From NCBI GenBank assembly GCA_905250025.1, contig CAJNOJ010000021.1, positions 124,001-188,000 on the forward strand: a stretch of 64,000 nucleotides of DNA, in the 5' to 3' direction. Position 1 is the first letter of the stretch, and every line of letters begins with the position of its first letter. The notes beneath the pieces are model-generated. The model was not told the origin of the DNA. It saw nothing but the letters and a program-made list of their open reading frames with translations, and ran no database searches. Below are positions 25,134 to 36,750 of this stretch, piece after piece. Made by a program: the position numbers and the translations under genes. The stretch is from Adineta ricciae (taxonomy: Eukaryota; Rotifera; Eurotatoria; Adinetida; Adinetidae).

Positions 25134-25699
25134 CTAATCATCATCGTGATCATTTGAATTAGGAATAAATTTGAGAAGAAGCGCTGCGTCAACATTGGTC
25201 GAGCAATGCGGACATGTCAGGCTCTTTTCTAACCATCCATCTATACACGATGGATGAAACACGTGTGCACCGTCGCATGGTAATTGTCGGATCTGTTCAT
25301 TAGGTAGAAAATCAATTAAACAAATAGCGCAACTAAAACAAATGGATAGAGAAAAAGCTTTCTACATGAGATCTTCATCTTACTCAGTTTGTTTGATTAA
25401 TTTTTCATTGTAGTATACTAAGGGTAAATGTTCGAAGAGATTTCGACATTGTGCAGCTTTGATGGCATTCATATCTGTTACAACTGTTGACTGATTTACC
25501 GAACGATTTAATGTGACTAACTAAAACCAGTAGGAAGTCAAATAGATTCCATCGATAGATGAGATTTTACCTTTGGCATAGATGTTTCCGATACATTTGA
25601 AGTTGAATGAGAATTTGATGACGATGTTGACGTTCGATGAGTGGGTGGGAGGGGAAGAAGACTCGCATGATCTTCAGGTACACGCCAGCAATTTCCCAT
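25134..25699 (-). CDS. RNF11: RING finger protein 11 homologue
   Basis: Exons 25571-25699, 25384-25520, 25134-25332; 154 aa, the same length as the mammalian protein as I recall it. Starts MGNCW, an N-myristoylation (Gly2) plus palmitoylation (Cys4) signal that anchors RNF11 to endosomal membrane. The RING-H2 finger is CAICLIDF...LPCDGAHVFHPSC...GWLEKSLTCPHC, followed by NVDAALLLKF, which matches the RNF11 tail. The proline-rich PPxY motif that binds Nedd4-type ligases is not seen; PLPPTH is in its place. RNF11 is an adaptor in ubiquitin editing and endosome sorting. It is divergent from the Rab5 gene, 477 bp away. Confidence 0.88.
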
Positions 25700-26176
25700 T
25701 TTTACAAGAAAAAATCAAGCCTGGAAATCAAGGACGAAACATGTATGTTTACATGTATCAGTAACGAATAAGGCGAGCGTAAGAATATGTAAAAGATCAG
25801 CTGGTTTGTCTTGCCACTCAGATTCTCTTCCATATGATTGATTGAAAATTGATTATCTATGACATCCAATCTCAAAACAATTTCGTTTTGTACAAAATGA
25901 ATTTTTTAAAATCAAGATTTGGAAAAATAAACGCAAGAAAATATTCGTTAGCATAGATTCGTCGAAAAGCAGATGTCGCTAATTGTCTTCAACAGAGAAA
26001 CTCACTTCGTTAAAGATGCACACAAACACTTGCCTAATATGGCTGTTCTGTCGTCGTCGTATGATTTATTTTCTATTTCCATTAATCATTCTGATTAATT
26101 ACTTTTCTAGATTTATTATTTTATCCCAACTCCCTAACGATTAATATCCCGTTACGCTAACAAAACATAGAATACA

Positions 26177-26907
26177 ATGAGTAATACGAATCGTCAAGCA
26201 GCAAACGGTCAAACAGCACGAACATGTCAGTTCAAAATGGTTCTACTAGGTGAATCAGCTGTTGGAAAGTCATCGCTGGTTCTTCGATTTGTTAAAGGAC
26301 AGTTTCATGAATATCAAGAGTCAACTATTGGTGCAGCCTTTCTTACACAAACCGTATCTGTCGATGATACGACTGTTAAACTCGAATTATGGGATACAGC
26401 TGGGCAAGAACGGTAGAACCAAATGATCTTTTCTGAAAACTTTCACACTGTTTTCCACGTTTTCCTAGATATCATTCACTAGCTCCGATGTATTATCGTG
26501 GTGCTCAAGCAGCTATTGTTGTCTATGATATTACTAATGCGGACACATTCAGTCGTGCAAAAGTTTGGGTCAAAGAATTACAACGGCAAGCTGCGCCGAA
26601 CATTGTTATTGCCCTAGCTGGCAACAAAGCTGATCTAGCTCCTAAACGACAAGTGGAAGTCAATGAAGCACAAGCCTACGCAGATGAAAACGGTCTGATT
26701 TTCATGGAAACTTCAGCTAAGACAGCAATAAACGTTAATGATATATTTATGGCGATAGCAAAGAAACTGCCGAAAACTCAAGACGTATCGAATCCGTCGG
26801 GTGGCCGAGGGCGTGGAAACGACGGCTCATCGATAACCGTCGGTGGATCGGGCAATTCCAGAGCAGGCGGAAATGAAAGCGGAGGTTGCTGTGGTGGTTC
26901 TAAGTAA
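26177..26907 (+). CDS. RAB5: Small GTPase Rab5
   Basis: Early-endosome Rab that controls endosome fusion and recruits effectors. Exons 26177-26412 and 26469-26907; 224 aa. G motifs: GESAVGKS (P-loop), Thr in ESTIGAAF (switch I), WDTAGQER (switch II), NKADL and ETSAK. The Rab5-specific segments [20 protein letters not shown] and GAAFLTQTV are present. The C-terminus GGCCGGSK carries the double cysteine for geranylgeranylation. The hypervariable tail is unusually Gly-rich. All catalytic residues are present, including the switch II Gln. Confidence 0.97.
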
Positions 26908-27421
26908 AATAAACTCGTTCTTTTCATTTTTGTTCTTTTTTTTTTAAAATTATTTCAAGAATAAGAGAAAAAAAATCATTCTTCACGATCAAATTGAGTC
27001 CTTTAAAACCAACAACGTCATCTTTAGAAACAATTCAATTTCTTATCTCTTGTCTTTTGTTCCACTGTAAATCTGTTCGTTGTCTTCTGTCCCTTTTTCT
27101 TCAAAACACATTCAACTTAAATTCTCTCTTTATATATATACATAATTACATATATACATATATTCAGTGTATTCGATCTTTTCTTTTTCTTATAACTTGT
27201 CGCGTGTGATGATTCTGGCCGCTGATTTCTTGTTTCCAAAAAAAAAGCGAAAGAAAATGAAGAAAAAACAAAAGGTCATCTTTTTTTTTCTCGACTGCAG
27301 ATTGAAAAACACAGAGAATCGCCTATGTTTGTATGCAATATAAAAAAATCCAATAAAAAAAACCAAGCGAATGCATTTTTTGCATATCTACTTTTCTTTT
27401 GTTTAAGCTTGAGTAGAACAT

Positions 27422-28448
27422 ATGAAAGGTATGCCCTGTAGGGAAATGTTATCTTGGCAGATAATCCTACGCATATTTTTGTTTGTAGATATACACATGG
27501 ACTTATCATTGTTTAAGCTTCTGCGTTCATTCATTCTCGTTTTATTCATTGCTGTTGTTGAATATCGCCGTGGCTCATTTACACTTTCGGGTGCTATCAC
27601 CGGTTCTGTTCTATGTTTCTTCATCGCCTATTCCAATATCGTCTTTTTATTCGTGATGATCACGTTCGTTTTGAGTGGCTCATTCGCTACACGTTATGGA
27701 TTCGATTTCAAACAAACGAAAATCAATGAAAATGATCATAATGTTCGCGGGCGAAAATCGAAGAGAGCGGCACGCGATTACTCACAAGTGTTATGTAATG
27801 GTGCTCTCGCTTGCTGCTATGCTTTATGTTACTGTTCACAAACAAATTACTCAGGTCTTTCATTACCGATCGATAACAAACATCCGTCCACGATATATTC
27901 CATTGGATTTCTCTTTACAATTGTTTGTTGTTGTGGAGATACACTAGGTAAAGCATTCGAATTGTTGTTCTTATGTTAACAACGTCGTCTGTTTAGCATC
28001 GGAATTAGGTTCTGTTTTTGCTCGAGGCAATCCTCGTTTACTAACGAATCCGTTTCGAATCGTGCCGATTGGAACCAACGGTGGAATTTCACTCGCTGGT
28101 TGTTTGTTTAGTCTATTCGGCGGGTTGATTATCGGTATTAGTTATATCATAGGTAATATGATATTCTGTCGATCGGATCAGTTGATCAATACATCTATGA
28201 TAACTATTCAATTACTTTTGTATTGTACATTATTTGGACTTGTTGGTTCATTGATTGACTCACTCCTGGGTGCAATATTACAATTTAGTGGCTACGATCG
28301 CGAACGTAATGTCACCGTTCAAAAACCTGGACCATCTGTCGAACATATATCTGGTCGAAATATTTTGTCAAATAATCAAGTGAATCTTTTTTCATCATTT
28401 TTAACTTCCATTCTGGCTATTTGGATTATACCAAATATCCTTCTGTGA
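27422..28448 (+). CDS. TMEM19: TMEM19 / DUF92 family membrane protein
   Basis: Multi-pass membrane protein of the DUF92 family; plant members (VTE6) phosphorylate phytyl phosphate, and the animal role is unclear. Exons to 27947 and from 27997; 325 aa unspliced at the 5' end. Family blocks: FTLSGAITGSVLCF, CNGALACCYALCY, CCCGDT|LASELGS, VPIGTNGGISLAG, GSLIDSLLGAILQ, ISGRNILSNNQVNLFSS. A 60-nt stretch 27429-27488 has a good donor (aaag|gtatgc) and acceptor (tttgtag) and keeps frame either way, so the N-terminus may be 20 aa shorter. Complete. Confidence 0.9.
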
Positions 28449-28759
28449 TATTTGCAATCGTATATAAAGCAATGTGATTTTTTTAAAAGTTTCTATGTGA
28501 AATAAATGAAAGAAAAACAATGGATGATGTTCGAACGATCAAGGCGTATGATTCATCTGACTTAGTCAGACAAGATTGAAAAAAAAACCACCAATCCAGT
28601 ATGATGAACATAACCGATGACTAACTGCATAAGCTAAATCTATATATGATTAGAATTAGAAATGGAATCAATCACAACAAGCAAAGTGAACCTAAATGAC
28701 ACTCTCATATCTATTCAATTGAACGAAAATGAATCTAAGAGTTGCTGAAATATAATGTC

Positions 28760-30200
28760 TTATCAATGCGTCTTGTGCGAATTCAAAACGATATTCCACT
28801 AACATCACTGGTAAAGAACTCATTTTCTCGATGAAATATTGTTTGTTCTGTTTAATTTTAGACGAAAAATGATTTAACGATTAGTACAATACATTTAGCT
28901 GAAACAGTTCATGAACGATTAAAAGAAGCAGGAAATATCAATTGATCATTGCCGATTCTTCGACAATGTTTTGAAATTTTACGAGAAAATCAATCACAAG
29001 ACAATGTCGATTTTCAAAGAATCATTTTTCGCTTTTGTTGTATTTTGAACATAGATGTTTTCATATTGTGAACTGAAATTAATATTGTTTTTCAAAAGTT
29101 ATTTTGATGATGAACGCCGAATGCGAATGATTCTTTGTGTTAATCCAACTCTGTTGATGGATATCAAGAAATCCAAGTAAATTTATTGTATTTGATACAT
29201 TTGAATCATTTTACTTTTAACATCTATTGAAATTTGGCGAATGAACAGAAGATGTCAGTGGTGTGACGTTCTTGACCATCACTATCTGTTCTACCTACAA
29301 GTAAGTCTATGAATTTCTAACAAATGAAATTTATTCTCGTACTCAAGCACTGATTGTTTTATTTCCATCACTTGAATATTCTTTATTAGATGAAGTGAAT
29401 GATGGTGATGAATCGATTTTAATTCTTCAAGAATATTTACTGTTGAATTCATGTCCAGTTATGAATCATCTATATCTAATCAAGAAGATTTATTCAAAGA
29501 AAATGATCAACAAATGAAAACCATTCGTCGTTTAGATATACATATTAAATTACTTTGGAAATCACAAAAGAATCTATTGAAAACAACAAATCAAACCGAA
29601 CGAGATAATAAAGTATATCATCGTATTGAAACGATTATATCAGAAAATTGCAATACATCCTCATTGTCGTATACCGAATACTGAACCAATGCGCATTGCT
29701 AATATTAATACACATGTAACTGTTGCTCGCTCTCAATCGACAATCACGATTATTAAGTGAAGTTTGACTTGAATATCGATCACATGAAACAATCCAAATG
29801 TTAATCCACAAGGCGAAATTGCAACTGGTTTTAACAAAGTAAATTCGGAAGATTTTGAATTATGTTGAACGATCAACATGTACATCATCATCAAATCCAT
29901 TAATATTTGATAAACGATGTCGAAGTGAAGAGCAAGTTTCTCAACAAATACACTCATCCTCACCCTCAGGTTATTTCTCAATCGGATAGCACATTAACGA
30001 ATAATGACAGTCCATATAAAGCATGCCATTATAACACAAAGAAGACATCACACATGGCAGATACCATTAGTTAGCACAAAATCATTCGATGTTTTCAAAC
30101 AAACTATTTTTCCCTGATACATACATACAAATCATACGCATAGAGGTCTAGATCTCTTTCAAATTGATAATCTGAGTACTCCTCACGATGGCTCACATAG
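28760..30200 (+). pseudogene. Decayed kinesin-like KIF23/MKLP1 copy
   Basis: Pieces of a kinesin-6 protein occur in the right order, but broken. At about 28862-28990: LTISTIHLAETVHERLKEAGNIN, then a TGA stop, then SLPILRQCFEILRENQ. Near 29090-29150: FFKSYFDDERRMRMILCVNP, then a shifted frame. Near 29215-29260: a neck-like LKFGE, then a stop, then TEDVS. Near 29350-29450: FPSLEYSLLDEVNDGDES. At 29451-29684: a coiled-coil piece. Near 30090: LFFPDTYIQIIRIE. These match the KIF23 motor end, neck and coiled coil. KIF23 works in the central spindle and cytokinesis. The P-loop part of the motor is missing, with several stops and frame changes, so it cannot make a working motor. It is likely a dying duplicate. 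Confidence 0.8.
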
Positions 30201-31543
30201 AATATTCTTTTGATTCTTCGACGAGACAATGATGTGTATTATTTCATAAATAACTTTATCGAATATATTAAAAACAAATGTTTACAATTGACCATTGAAT
30301 CTCTCCATACCAAATGCATATGGATTCGAGAAGAAAAGTGTCTAATAATGATATTTTTATTTATATTAATGATGATGGACTGTCGGATGGCAGTGTCTGG
30401 TAATTATAAACAATCTCATTTCATAGTTTTACCTTATTTGCTGTAAGTACGAGTGGAACTAAATCATCAACATCACTTACAGTTGAGATTTGTAATCGTC
30501 TGTAAGATTCTTTGTTAAATTTATAAGATGAATCTATTTCTAACATATTCGCATTATTAGATGATTTTGTATTAACAAATCAGCATCAACGGATAAAACT
30601 GTAGATAGATTAACTCATTGTAGTCTTGAAGTTCAATGTACATATTAACTTATGACAAAATATTTACTTTTTTCCTCTAATTTCTACATAAAAATTGCTA
30701 ATTGACATTCGAAGATGTCAGGAACGAATCATGGTTTTAGTTCGTAAAGATTTCGTACTCATATTTCGTTACGTTATCTATTTGTTAACCACCTTTTCGC
30801 ATTATTGAAAGTATTGTTTATTTTTCATTCATGCATACTTTAACACAAAGATTTCAATAATAACAATAGTAAGTCTCGTTGTGGTAAAATCACACATCTT
30901 GTGATTGAATTATACTGAATATTGATGAATTGCTTGTTGTTACTGATAAATTTTGTAAAATAACATTGAAACAAGAAGAAAACTATTCAAGAATTTCTTG
31001 GATACGGTAATTTGGTTTTCATTTATTTATCTTTTACAATTATTTTCTCGTTAATTAGAAATAATCTGTCATGATGCATTTAGGAAAAGTAAATCTTATT
31101 CTTTAGAATGATTAATGATAGATGATGTCTCTTCTAGAGGTGACAAAGATATGATTCTCGCGTGCAATTGAAACTTCATGTACTTGTCACTAACGGCACC
31201 ATATATACTTCTCTATCGAAATGAAATAAGTTCAAAGCTTTTTCGATAGAATTGGTCACTCAATCATTTGAAATATTTTTCTACTTGTAATTTACTCATA
31301 GTAAAGAAAGGTGTGACTACCTTTAATTTCTCATAAAACAAGAACAGGATTTACTCACTTTTTTGGTCCAGACTTTATTCGATTCAGCGTGTGAAACCAA
31401 TCGTATGCATGTCGCTATTCGTTAAAAGCAAACAAACGCTTAAGAAGAAAAAAAAAGGGAGAGAAATTCTTCTGTTTCATATTATTTCGACGATAAACAA
31501 GAAGAAGATATCTTTCGTTTGTCTTTTATAGAAAATAACAAGA
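30201..31543. other. AT-rich intergenic, possibly further pseudogene debris
   Basis: 1.3 kb upstream of PICALM. No intact frame. The first part may hold eroded 3' remains of the KIF23 copy; the rest should include the PICALM promoter. Confidence 0.35.
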
Positions 31544-34115
31544 ATGCAACCAGGCGGTCAGAGTATTGTCGATCGTATTTTAGCTGCGAAAAATACAATT
31601 GCTGGTCAACCAGTGGCTAAAGTTGTATGTAAGGCAACTACAGAGGAACTCATGGGACCCAAGCGAAAACATCTGGATTGTAAGTGAACCTAAATTCGAG
31701 ATGAATTTTCGACGAAAAACCCACGGTTGAAATCGTGATTTTAAGGTCTTTTACAAGCAACGCACGAAATGAATGTATCTATTCCGGATATTGCTGACCT
31801 TTTGATTGAACGCTCTCAGAATTCATCTTGGATCGTGTCATTTAAATCTTTGATAACCATTCATCATTTGATGGCTTATGGAAACGAGGTAGAATAAAAA
31901 CGCCCTCGTCCTCAATTCTCATTCCTTTGTTTTTGTGTTTTCAAAGCGTTTTGAAGCTTATATGGCTTCGCACAACCATCATCTTCAAACTAGTATCTAT
32001 ACAGATCGTCTGGGTATGGGTGGAAGTGATATGACAACGCATCTTCGTCGATATGCAGCTTATTTACATGAAAAACGCGATGCTTACAAGTTGATGGGTT
32101 ATGATTTTTGTAAAATAAAACGAGGGTGCGTTATCTCTGTACCCATGGAAGATAAGTCCGATGTAATTTGGTCTATTTTAGAAAAGATGATGCCGTGCTT
32201 CGAACATTACCAACAGATAAAGTAGGATTTCTTTTTCGATGTTGCGAAAATATCATTGAAATGTTGATTTAGTTATTGAAAACGGTGCCCATTGTTCAAA
32301 AACAGCTCGATGCTCTACTGGAATTTCAAGTATGAAACAGAAAATCCTGTTTTACATAGCATTTCTTTCTTTCGCCTAGATTGCATCCCATGAGTTGATC
32401 AATGGTGTGATTAATAGCTGTTTTTTCCTACTAATCAAAGATCTTGTTCAACTCTATGCGGCTTATAATGACTTAATGATTAATTTGCTTGGTATGAAGT
32501 GCTTTAGTTTGTCAGAAGAGAAAAAATATTAGTATTTTTCAGAAAAATATTTCACTATGAACAAGAAACAATGTCGTGAAGCACTCGATATGTACAAAAA
32601 ATTTATCGATCGAACGGATAAAGTTTCACAATACTTTAAAGTGGCCGAAGTAGGTGAAACCTATGAACATCTACCTAATCAACCTTTTCCCATGATATTA
32701 TAGTCAACAGGCATGGAACACAACGAAATTCCAGATTTAGCTCAAGTAAGTTTGAAAAACAGCGATGACGATCTGTGAATGTTTATATATATCTAGTTAA
32801 TCGAAAAGAATACAGTAGGTAGATGTGATTCGATTGCTATACAATGCCTTTTTCTTTGATTTTGAGCCATTTCTACATCATTGTCTCTTCTCTTAGGCAC
32901 CTAACAGTTTATTAGAAGCATTAGAGAACCACCTGGCACATATCGAAGGCAAAAAATTGTCATCCCAACCATCGATGACATCTGTTAATTTAAATTTAAA
33001 TCCACAGAAAGCGATTGAAGAGGAAGCGAACGCCTTATCACAATTTAATAAAGTTGGTTCGCATTTTTCGACGTACAAAAAAACTAATTAATCTTTCTAG
33101 AAAAAGGAACTGTCTATATCGCCACCTCCTCTTTCGCCACAATCATCAAGAGCGGTAAATGGAAGTAATGGTTTTGATGATGCCAATCTATTTGCTCAAC
33201 GTGCCACAACAACAACAACCAACGGTCATCATCAACAACAGCAGCAGCAGCAGCAACAACTATTCTCTAATGATATATTTTCACTCGCACCAACTACATC
33301 GTCATCAACAGTAACGAATACGTTCAATCCATTTGATAATACATTCAGTGCGCCAGCACCGAGCCGTAAATCGAATTTGTTAATCTTCTTCTTACTGACC
33401 ATTCTATATTTAGAAAATATGTTCGATGATCTTCTTCAACCAGTACCAACACCAACACCAACAACGAAACCTATGATGACAATGCCATTATTTCCTACTA
33501 ATCAAAATATTCCACCTGTAGTTAAGCCACTCCAATCAGGTGATCTGAATTCATCACTTAATCAGTTGATTGATAATCTTGATATCAAAGATCATTCAAA
33601 AATTGGGTAAAGACTCTCTTTCTATTGACATCTAACCATCAGTTTTCTCTAACAGAAAGGATCACCAATGGACACCTAATGACGGCAAAGGTCAGCAGAT
33701 ACTCAACACAATCCATGGTACTACAACTACTTCCGGTCCAACATGGGCCAATTCCACTGGATTCAACGCACCATTTGGTAATTTTGTAAGTCATCTCTCT
33801 CACTATAGAAGTTCTCCTCATATTGTTGATCTTGTAGGCCAATAACGTTCAATCACATCCGGTATGGCCACAAGCCCAACCACCAATGATGCCAGCCACT
33901 TCAACTAATCCGTTCACTGCGTCAAACGGTTCATCCGTATGTTTGAAATAAATTTTTGTAACATTTATCAAATGCTTTCATTTTAGCAAAACAACTTTGC
34001 TCATATGACTCAACAAGCCTCAAGTTTTTCAACGAATCCATTTGCTGCTCAGCCATCCTATGGTACATCTTTTTTCAACCAACCTCAACTGAATGATCCA
34101 TTCAGCAGTCTCTAA
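31544..34115 (+). CDS. PICALM: Clathrin assembly protein PICALM/AP180
   Basis: Endocytic adaptor that binds PtdIns(4,5)P2, clathrin and AP-2. About 13 short exons. The ANTH domain fills the first ~280 residues: [106 protein letters not shown] and [14 protein letters not shown]. The C-terminal half is disordered, with a poly-Gln run, several NPF motifs (for EH-domain proteins) and a final NDPFSSL (AP-2/clathrin box type). The exon border in [14 protein letters not shown] needs the intron at 32128-32174. Complete, with TAA at 34113-34115. Confidence 0.95.
33229..33258 (+). repeat. CAG/CAA repeat coding poly-glutamine in PICALM
   Basis: A CAACAACAGCAG... run coding about nine Gln after HH. Mixed CAG/CAA codons suggest a fairly stable tract. 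Confidence 0.8.
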
Positions 34116-34606
34116 TTGAAATGAATTATTGATGTGCAATCTATATTTACTATCGATTACGTTCTAAATCTACACGAATACACTCCCGGTCAGTCTTCTT
34201 GTAATTAATCTTCCCTTCTGTTCATTATACAAACATGTATGACTGTGTGTTTTTTTTATCGGTAATTTAATCTACTTTTTCTTGAATGAATTATTTGATA
34301 ATATTTTATAAGGAAAATCATATGTTCTGATTTGACTACGAATAAATTCTTTATATTCAACAGAATGCTTCTATGATTAATTAAGTAAACAAAAGTAACG
34401 GGAAAATGTTGTTTCAACTGTCATTACTTTTTCGTTCTGATGCATTTCGACACATTTGAAAAATGTCAATGTTTTTATGTATAAATTAACCATTGTTAAC
34501 ACAGTTCTCTTCAAAAGACGGATGCTGAGCGCAATCAAACATCCAACGAACATCAAAATTCGTCAGTTTTTCGTCTATTACCGTATTTGAAAGAAAAAAG
34601 AAGCCT

Positions 34607-35659
34607 ATGCAGATCGTCAAAGAACGTATTGTTAGTCCTAGTCAAATCGATGATGAGTACCTTTGCCCAATATGTTATCACCTTCTCTGGAAACCGGTGG
34701 AATGTCAAAACTGTCAACGATTATTTTGCAAATCGTGTATTGACGAATGCTTACAGGAGAAGCCTGATGCTTGTCCACTCTGTCGGCACTATGTTGAGAA
34801 ACGTTGTTCGCCAATGTTCTACGCATTACTATCGAAATTCAAAATCGAATGTGAAAACAAAATCAATGGTTGTGAACAAGTTTCAACGTACGAAACACTT
34901 GAAAGACATCAAAATGCCGAATGTCAATATAAAATGAAAACATGCCGTGGTTGTGAAAAGAATGTTTTAGAAAAAGAATTTTTACAACACGAACGTTCCT
35001 GTGGCCAGGTCAAAATCGAATGTACACGTTGCAAGCGAGTTTATAAACAAAAACAAAAGCATGAACAAATGGAATGCTTGATCAACATGTTGGACACAAG
35101 TAACAAAAGAGGCGAACGTTTAGAAAGCAAAATCGAACATTTAGAACAGTACGTTCAAGAATTAGAAACAACATTGCACTTGTATATCGTCGGTGGATTT
35201 GGTGGTGGTGTTGTGCATGATGTTTCGATAGCATCCTTGCCCACATCATGGGATATCATCTATGATTTTAACTACGGTCATGTGACAACAGTTGATGAAC
35301 TACGAGCATTGCGATCGCGATGTAAAAAACAAATTATTGTTGGAGCTATACAAGGAAATTCATCGAATGTATTGAGAATAGCAGCGATGGGACCATCGGA
35401 CATCTTGCTATTGGATAGTCCATTGAATGAGCCGACAAAATTCGGAAATGTTAATTGGTATTTAACACCGAATTATTCATTTGGATTTGCACCAGCGTGT
35501 TCGACGATAAATTGTAATTGTGCAGATTATAACGAGAGAGAAAATTCCGATAATCGATTAAGTTGGCACTTAAGTGGCGATGGTGGTTATCGAGCGGGTG
35601 TATTCAAAGATCTTGTTCATAATACAGATTGGAGAAAGATTATCATGGCAGAAAAATAA
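34607..35659 (+). CDS. Intronless RING / TRAF-type zinc finger protein with unknown C-terminal domain
   Basis: 350 aa in one exon. Residues 20-60 are a C3HC4 RING (CPICYHLLWKPVEC...CKSC...CPLC). Residues 65-150 are TRAF-like zinc fingers (IECENKINGCEQVSTYETLERHQNAEC, CRGCEKNVLEKEFLQHERSCG, IECTRCKRVY). Residues 160-190 are a coiled coil. Residues 190-350 are a globular domain I do not recognise, with LYIVGGFGGGVVHDVS, a repeated TSWDIIYDF/NVNWYLTPNY pattern and SWHLSGDGGYRAG. It is probably a ubiquitin ligase with a sensor-like tail. The lack of introns contrasts with neighbours. Its stop lies 7 bases from the end of a minus-strand gene. Confidence 0.85.
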   Translation: MQIVKERIVSPSQIDDEYLCPICYHLLWKPVECQNCQRLFCKSCIDECLQEKPDACPLCRHYVEKRCSPMFYALLSKFKIECENKINGCEQVSTYETLERHQNAECQYKMKTCRGCEKNVLEKEFLQHERSCGQVKIECTRCKRVYKQKQKHEQMECLINMLDTSNKRGERLESKIEHLEQYVQELETTLHLYIVGGFGGGVVHDVSIASLPTSWDIIYDFNYGHVTTVDELRALRSRCKKQIIVGAIQGNSSNVLRIAAMGPSDILLLDSPLNEPTKFGNVNWYLTPNYSFGFAPACSTINCNCADYNERENSDNRLSWHLSGDGGYRAGVFKDLVHNTDWRKIIMAEK

Positions 35660-35666
35660 GCGACTA

Positions 35667-36398
35667 TTAAGTATAAAAACTGTAATGATAAATACTAATT
35701 AAACTTCGAATAAAAAACATATAAGTATATAAATAAAGAGGAGTTCGATGGGACCATATTTGAGTTAAGTGAATAAAATAAATAAATCCTAATGCTTGAC
35801 AAAGAATGACAAGAGAAAGAAGAAACGAACAGGTTTGATACTTTGTTGCATTAGGATAGGATAAATATTGAACGATCCATAGGAGAAATTGATGAATATA
35901 GAGCAGAAACGAAGATGTGTAGAGGTAATAATGAATACGATCGAGTAGATTGAAATTTGAGAACGAGTTTGACTGTATTGTGTCAAGACGTTCGTTGATA
36001 CGCTTCGTTATCTCTATCAATCCATCCTTTTGAACAAATTCTAAAGTTTTCAATTTATTCCGAGTATTCTCTTGTAATATTTCGTCGGTGGTATTGTTCT
36101 CGGTGATATCTTTAATTAAATCAACAAGTTCGGTTTGAGTTCGTAAAAGGATTTCTAAGGTTTGATGAATCGGTTGTAAGAATTGTTTTTCTTCATCGCC
36201 ATGTTTCCTAGGATCAATCTTCTTGTGAATTGACGAATAAAAGCTGAGTCCATACAACGAAGCATCGATGAATCCTGTTATAAACACGATATAACCTGAG
36301 ATTGATAGGTCAGTCGAATATGGGTAAGAAACATTTCGAATAGGACCAGTAATGAAAATTGTCAAACTGATTAATATCCATGAGAGTGTATTCGCCAT
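35667..36398 (-). CDS. Intronless four-helix membrane protein, unknown
   Basis: 243 aa, single exon. Hydrophobic segments near residues 5-20 (LSWILISLTIFITG), 30-52, 160-180 (YTSSFLLYIHQFLLWIVQYL) and 190-215, with a charged coiled-coil-like central loop (residues 60-150, with QTLEILLRTQTELVDLI). No family is recognised. It is tail-to-tail with the RING/TRAF gene. The ATG at 36396-36398 gives the first membrane segment directly. Confidence 0.6.
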   Translation of the reverse strand: MANTLSWILISLTIFITGPIRNVSYPYSTDLSISGYIVFITGFIDASLYGLSFYSSIHKKIDPRKHGDEEKQFLQPIHQTLEILLRTQTELVDLIKDITENNTTDEILQENTRNKLKTLEFVQKDGLIEITKRINERLDTIQSNSFSNFNLLDRIHYYLYTSSFLLYIHQFLLWIVQYLSYPNATKYQTCSFLLSLVILCQALGFIYFIHLTQIWSHRTPLYLYTYMFFIRSLISIYHYSFYT

Positions 36399-36750
36399 TG
36401 CCGTGTGATTTTGTTAAAGTTATCAGTCCAAAGGATGAAGCAAGAGAAAAATGCAAAACATCTGGTAAATTTTCATCACGTACACAACTCGCATATGTAT
36501 TTCTCAACTCTGCTATCACTGAGTAATGTTTTTGTAATCATTGACACGAGATTACATGATACGGCGAAAGAAAGAGAAAGGCATTGATGCATGTCAATGT
36601 ACTTCTCTTTTCTGTTCGTCGAAACCTTCTATGAAAAAGAGCGACCAAGCATACTGATTTTTCTTATCAGGATGTGGAAATTACACAGCTGGTGCACAAA
36701 AAATTTGAATGATATATTAAAAATTTCTTGATCATAACAGAAAAAAAGGG

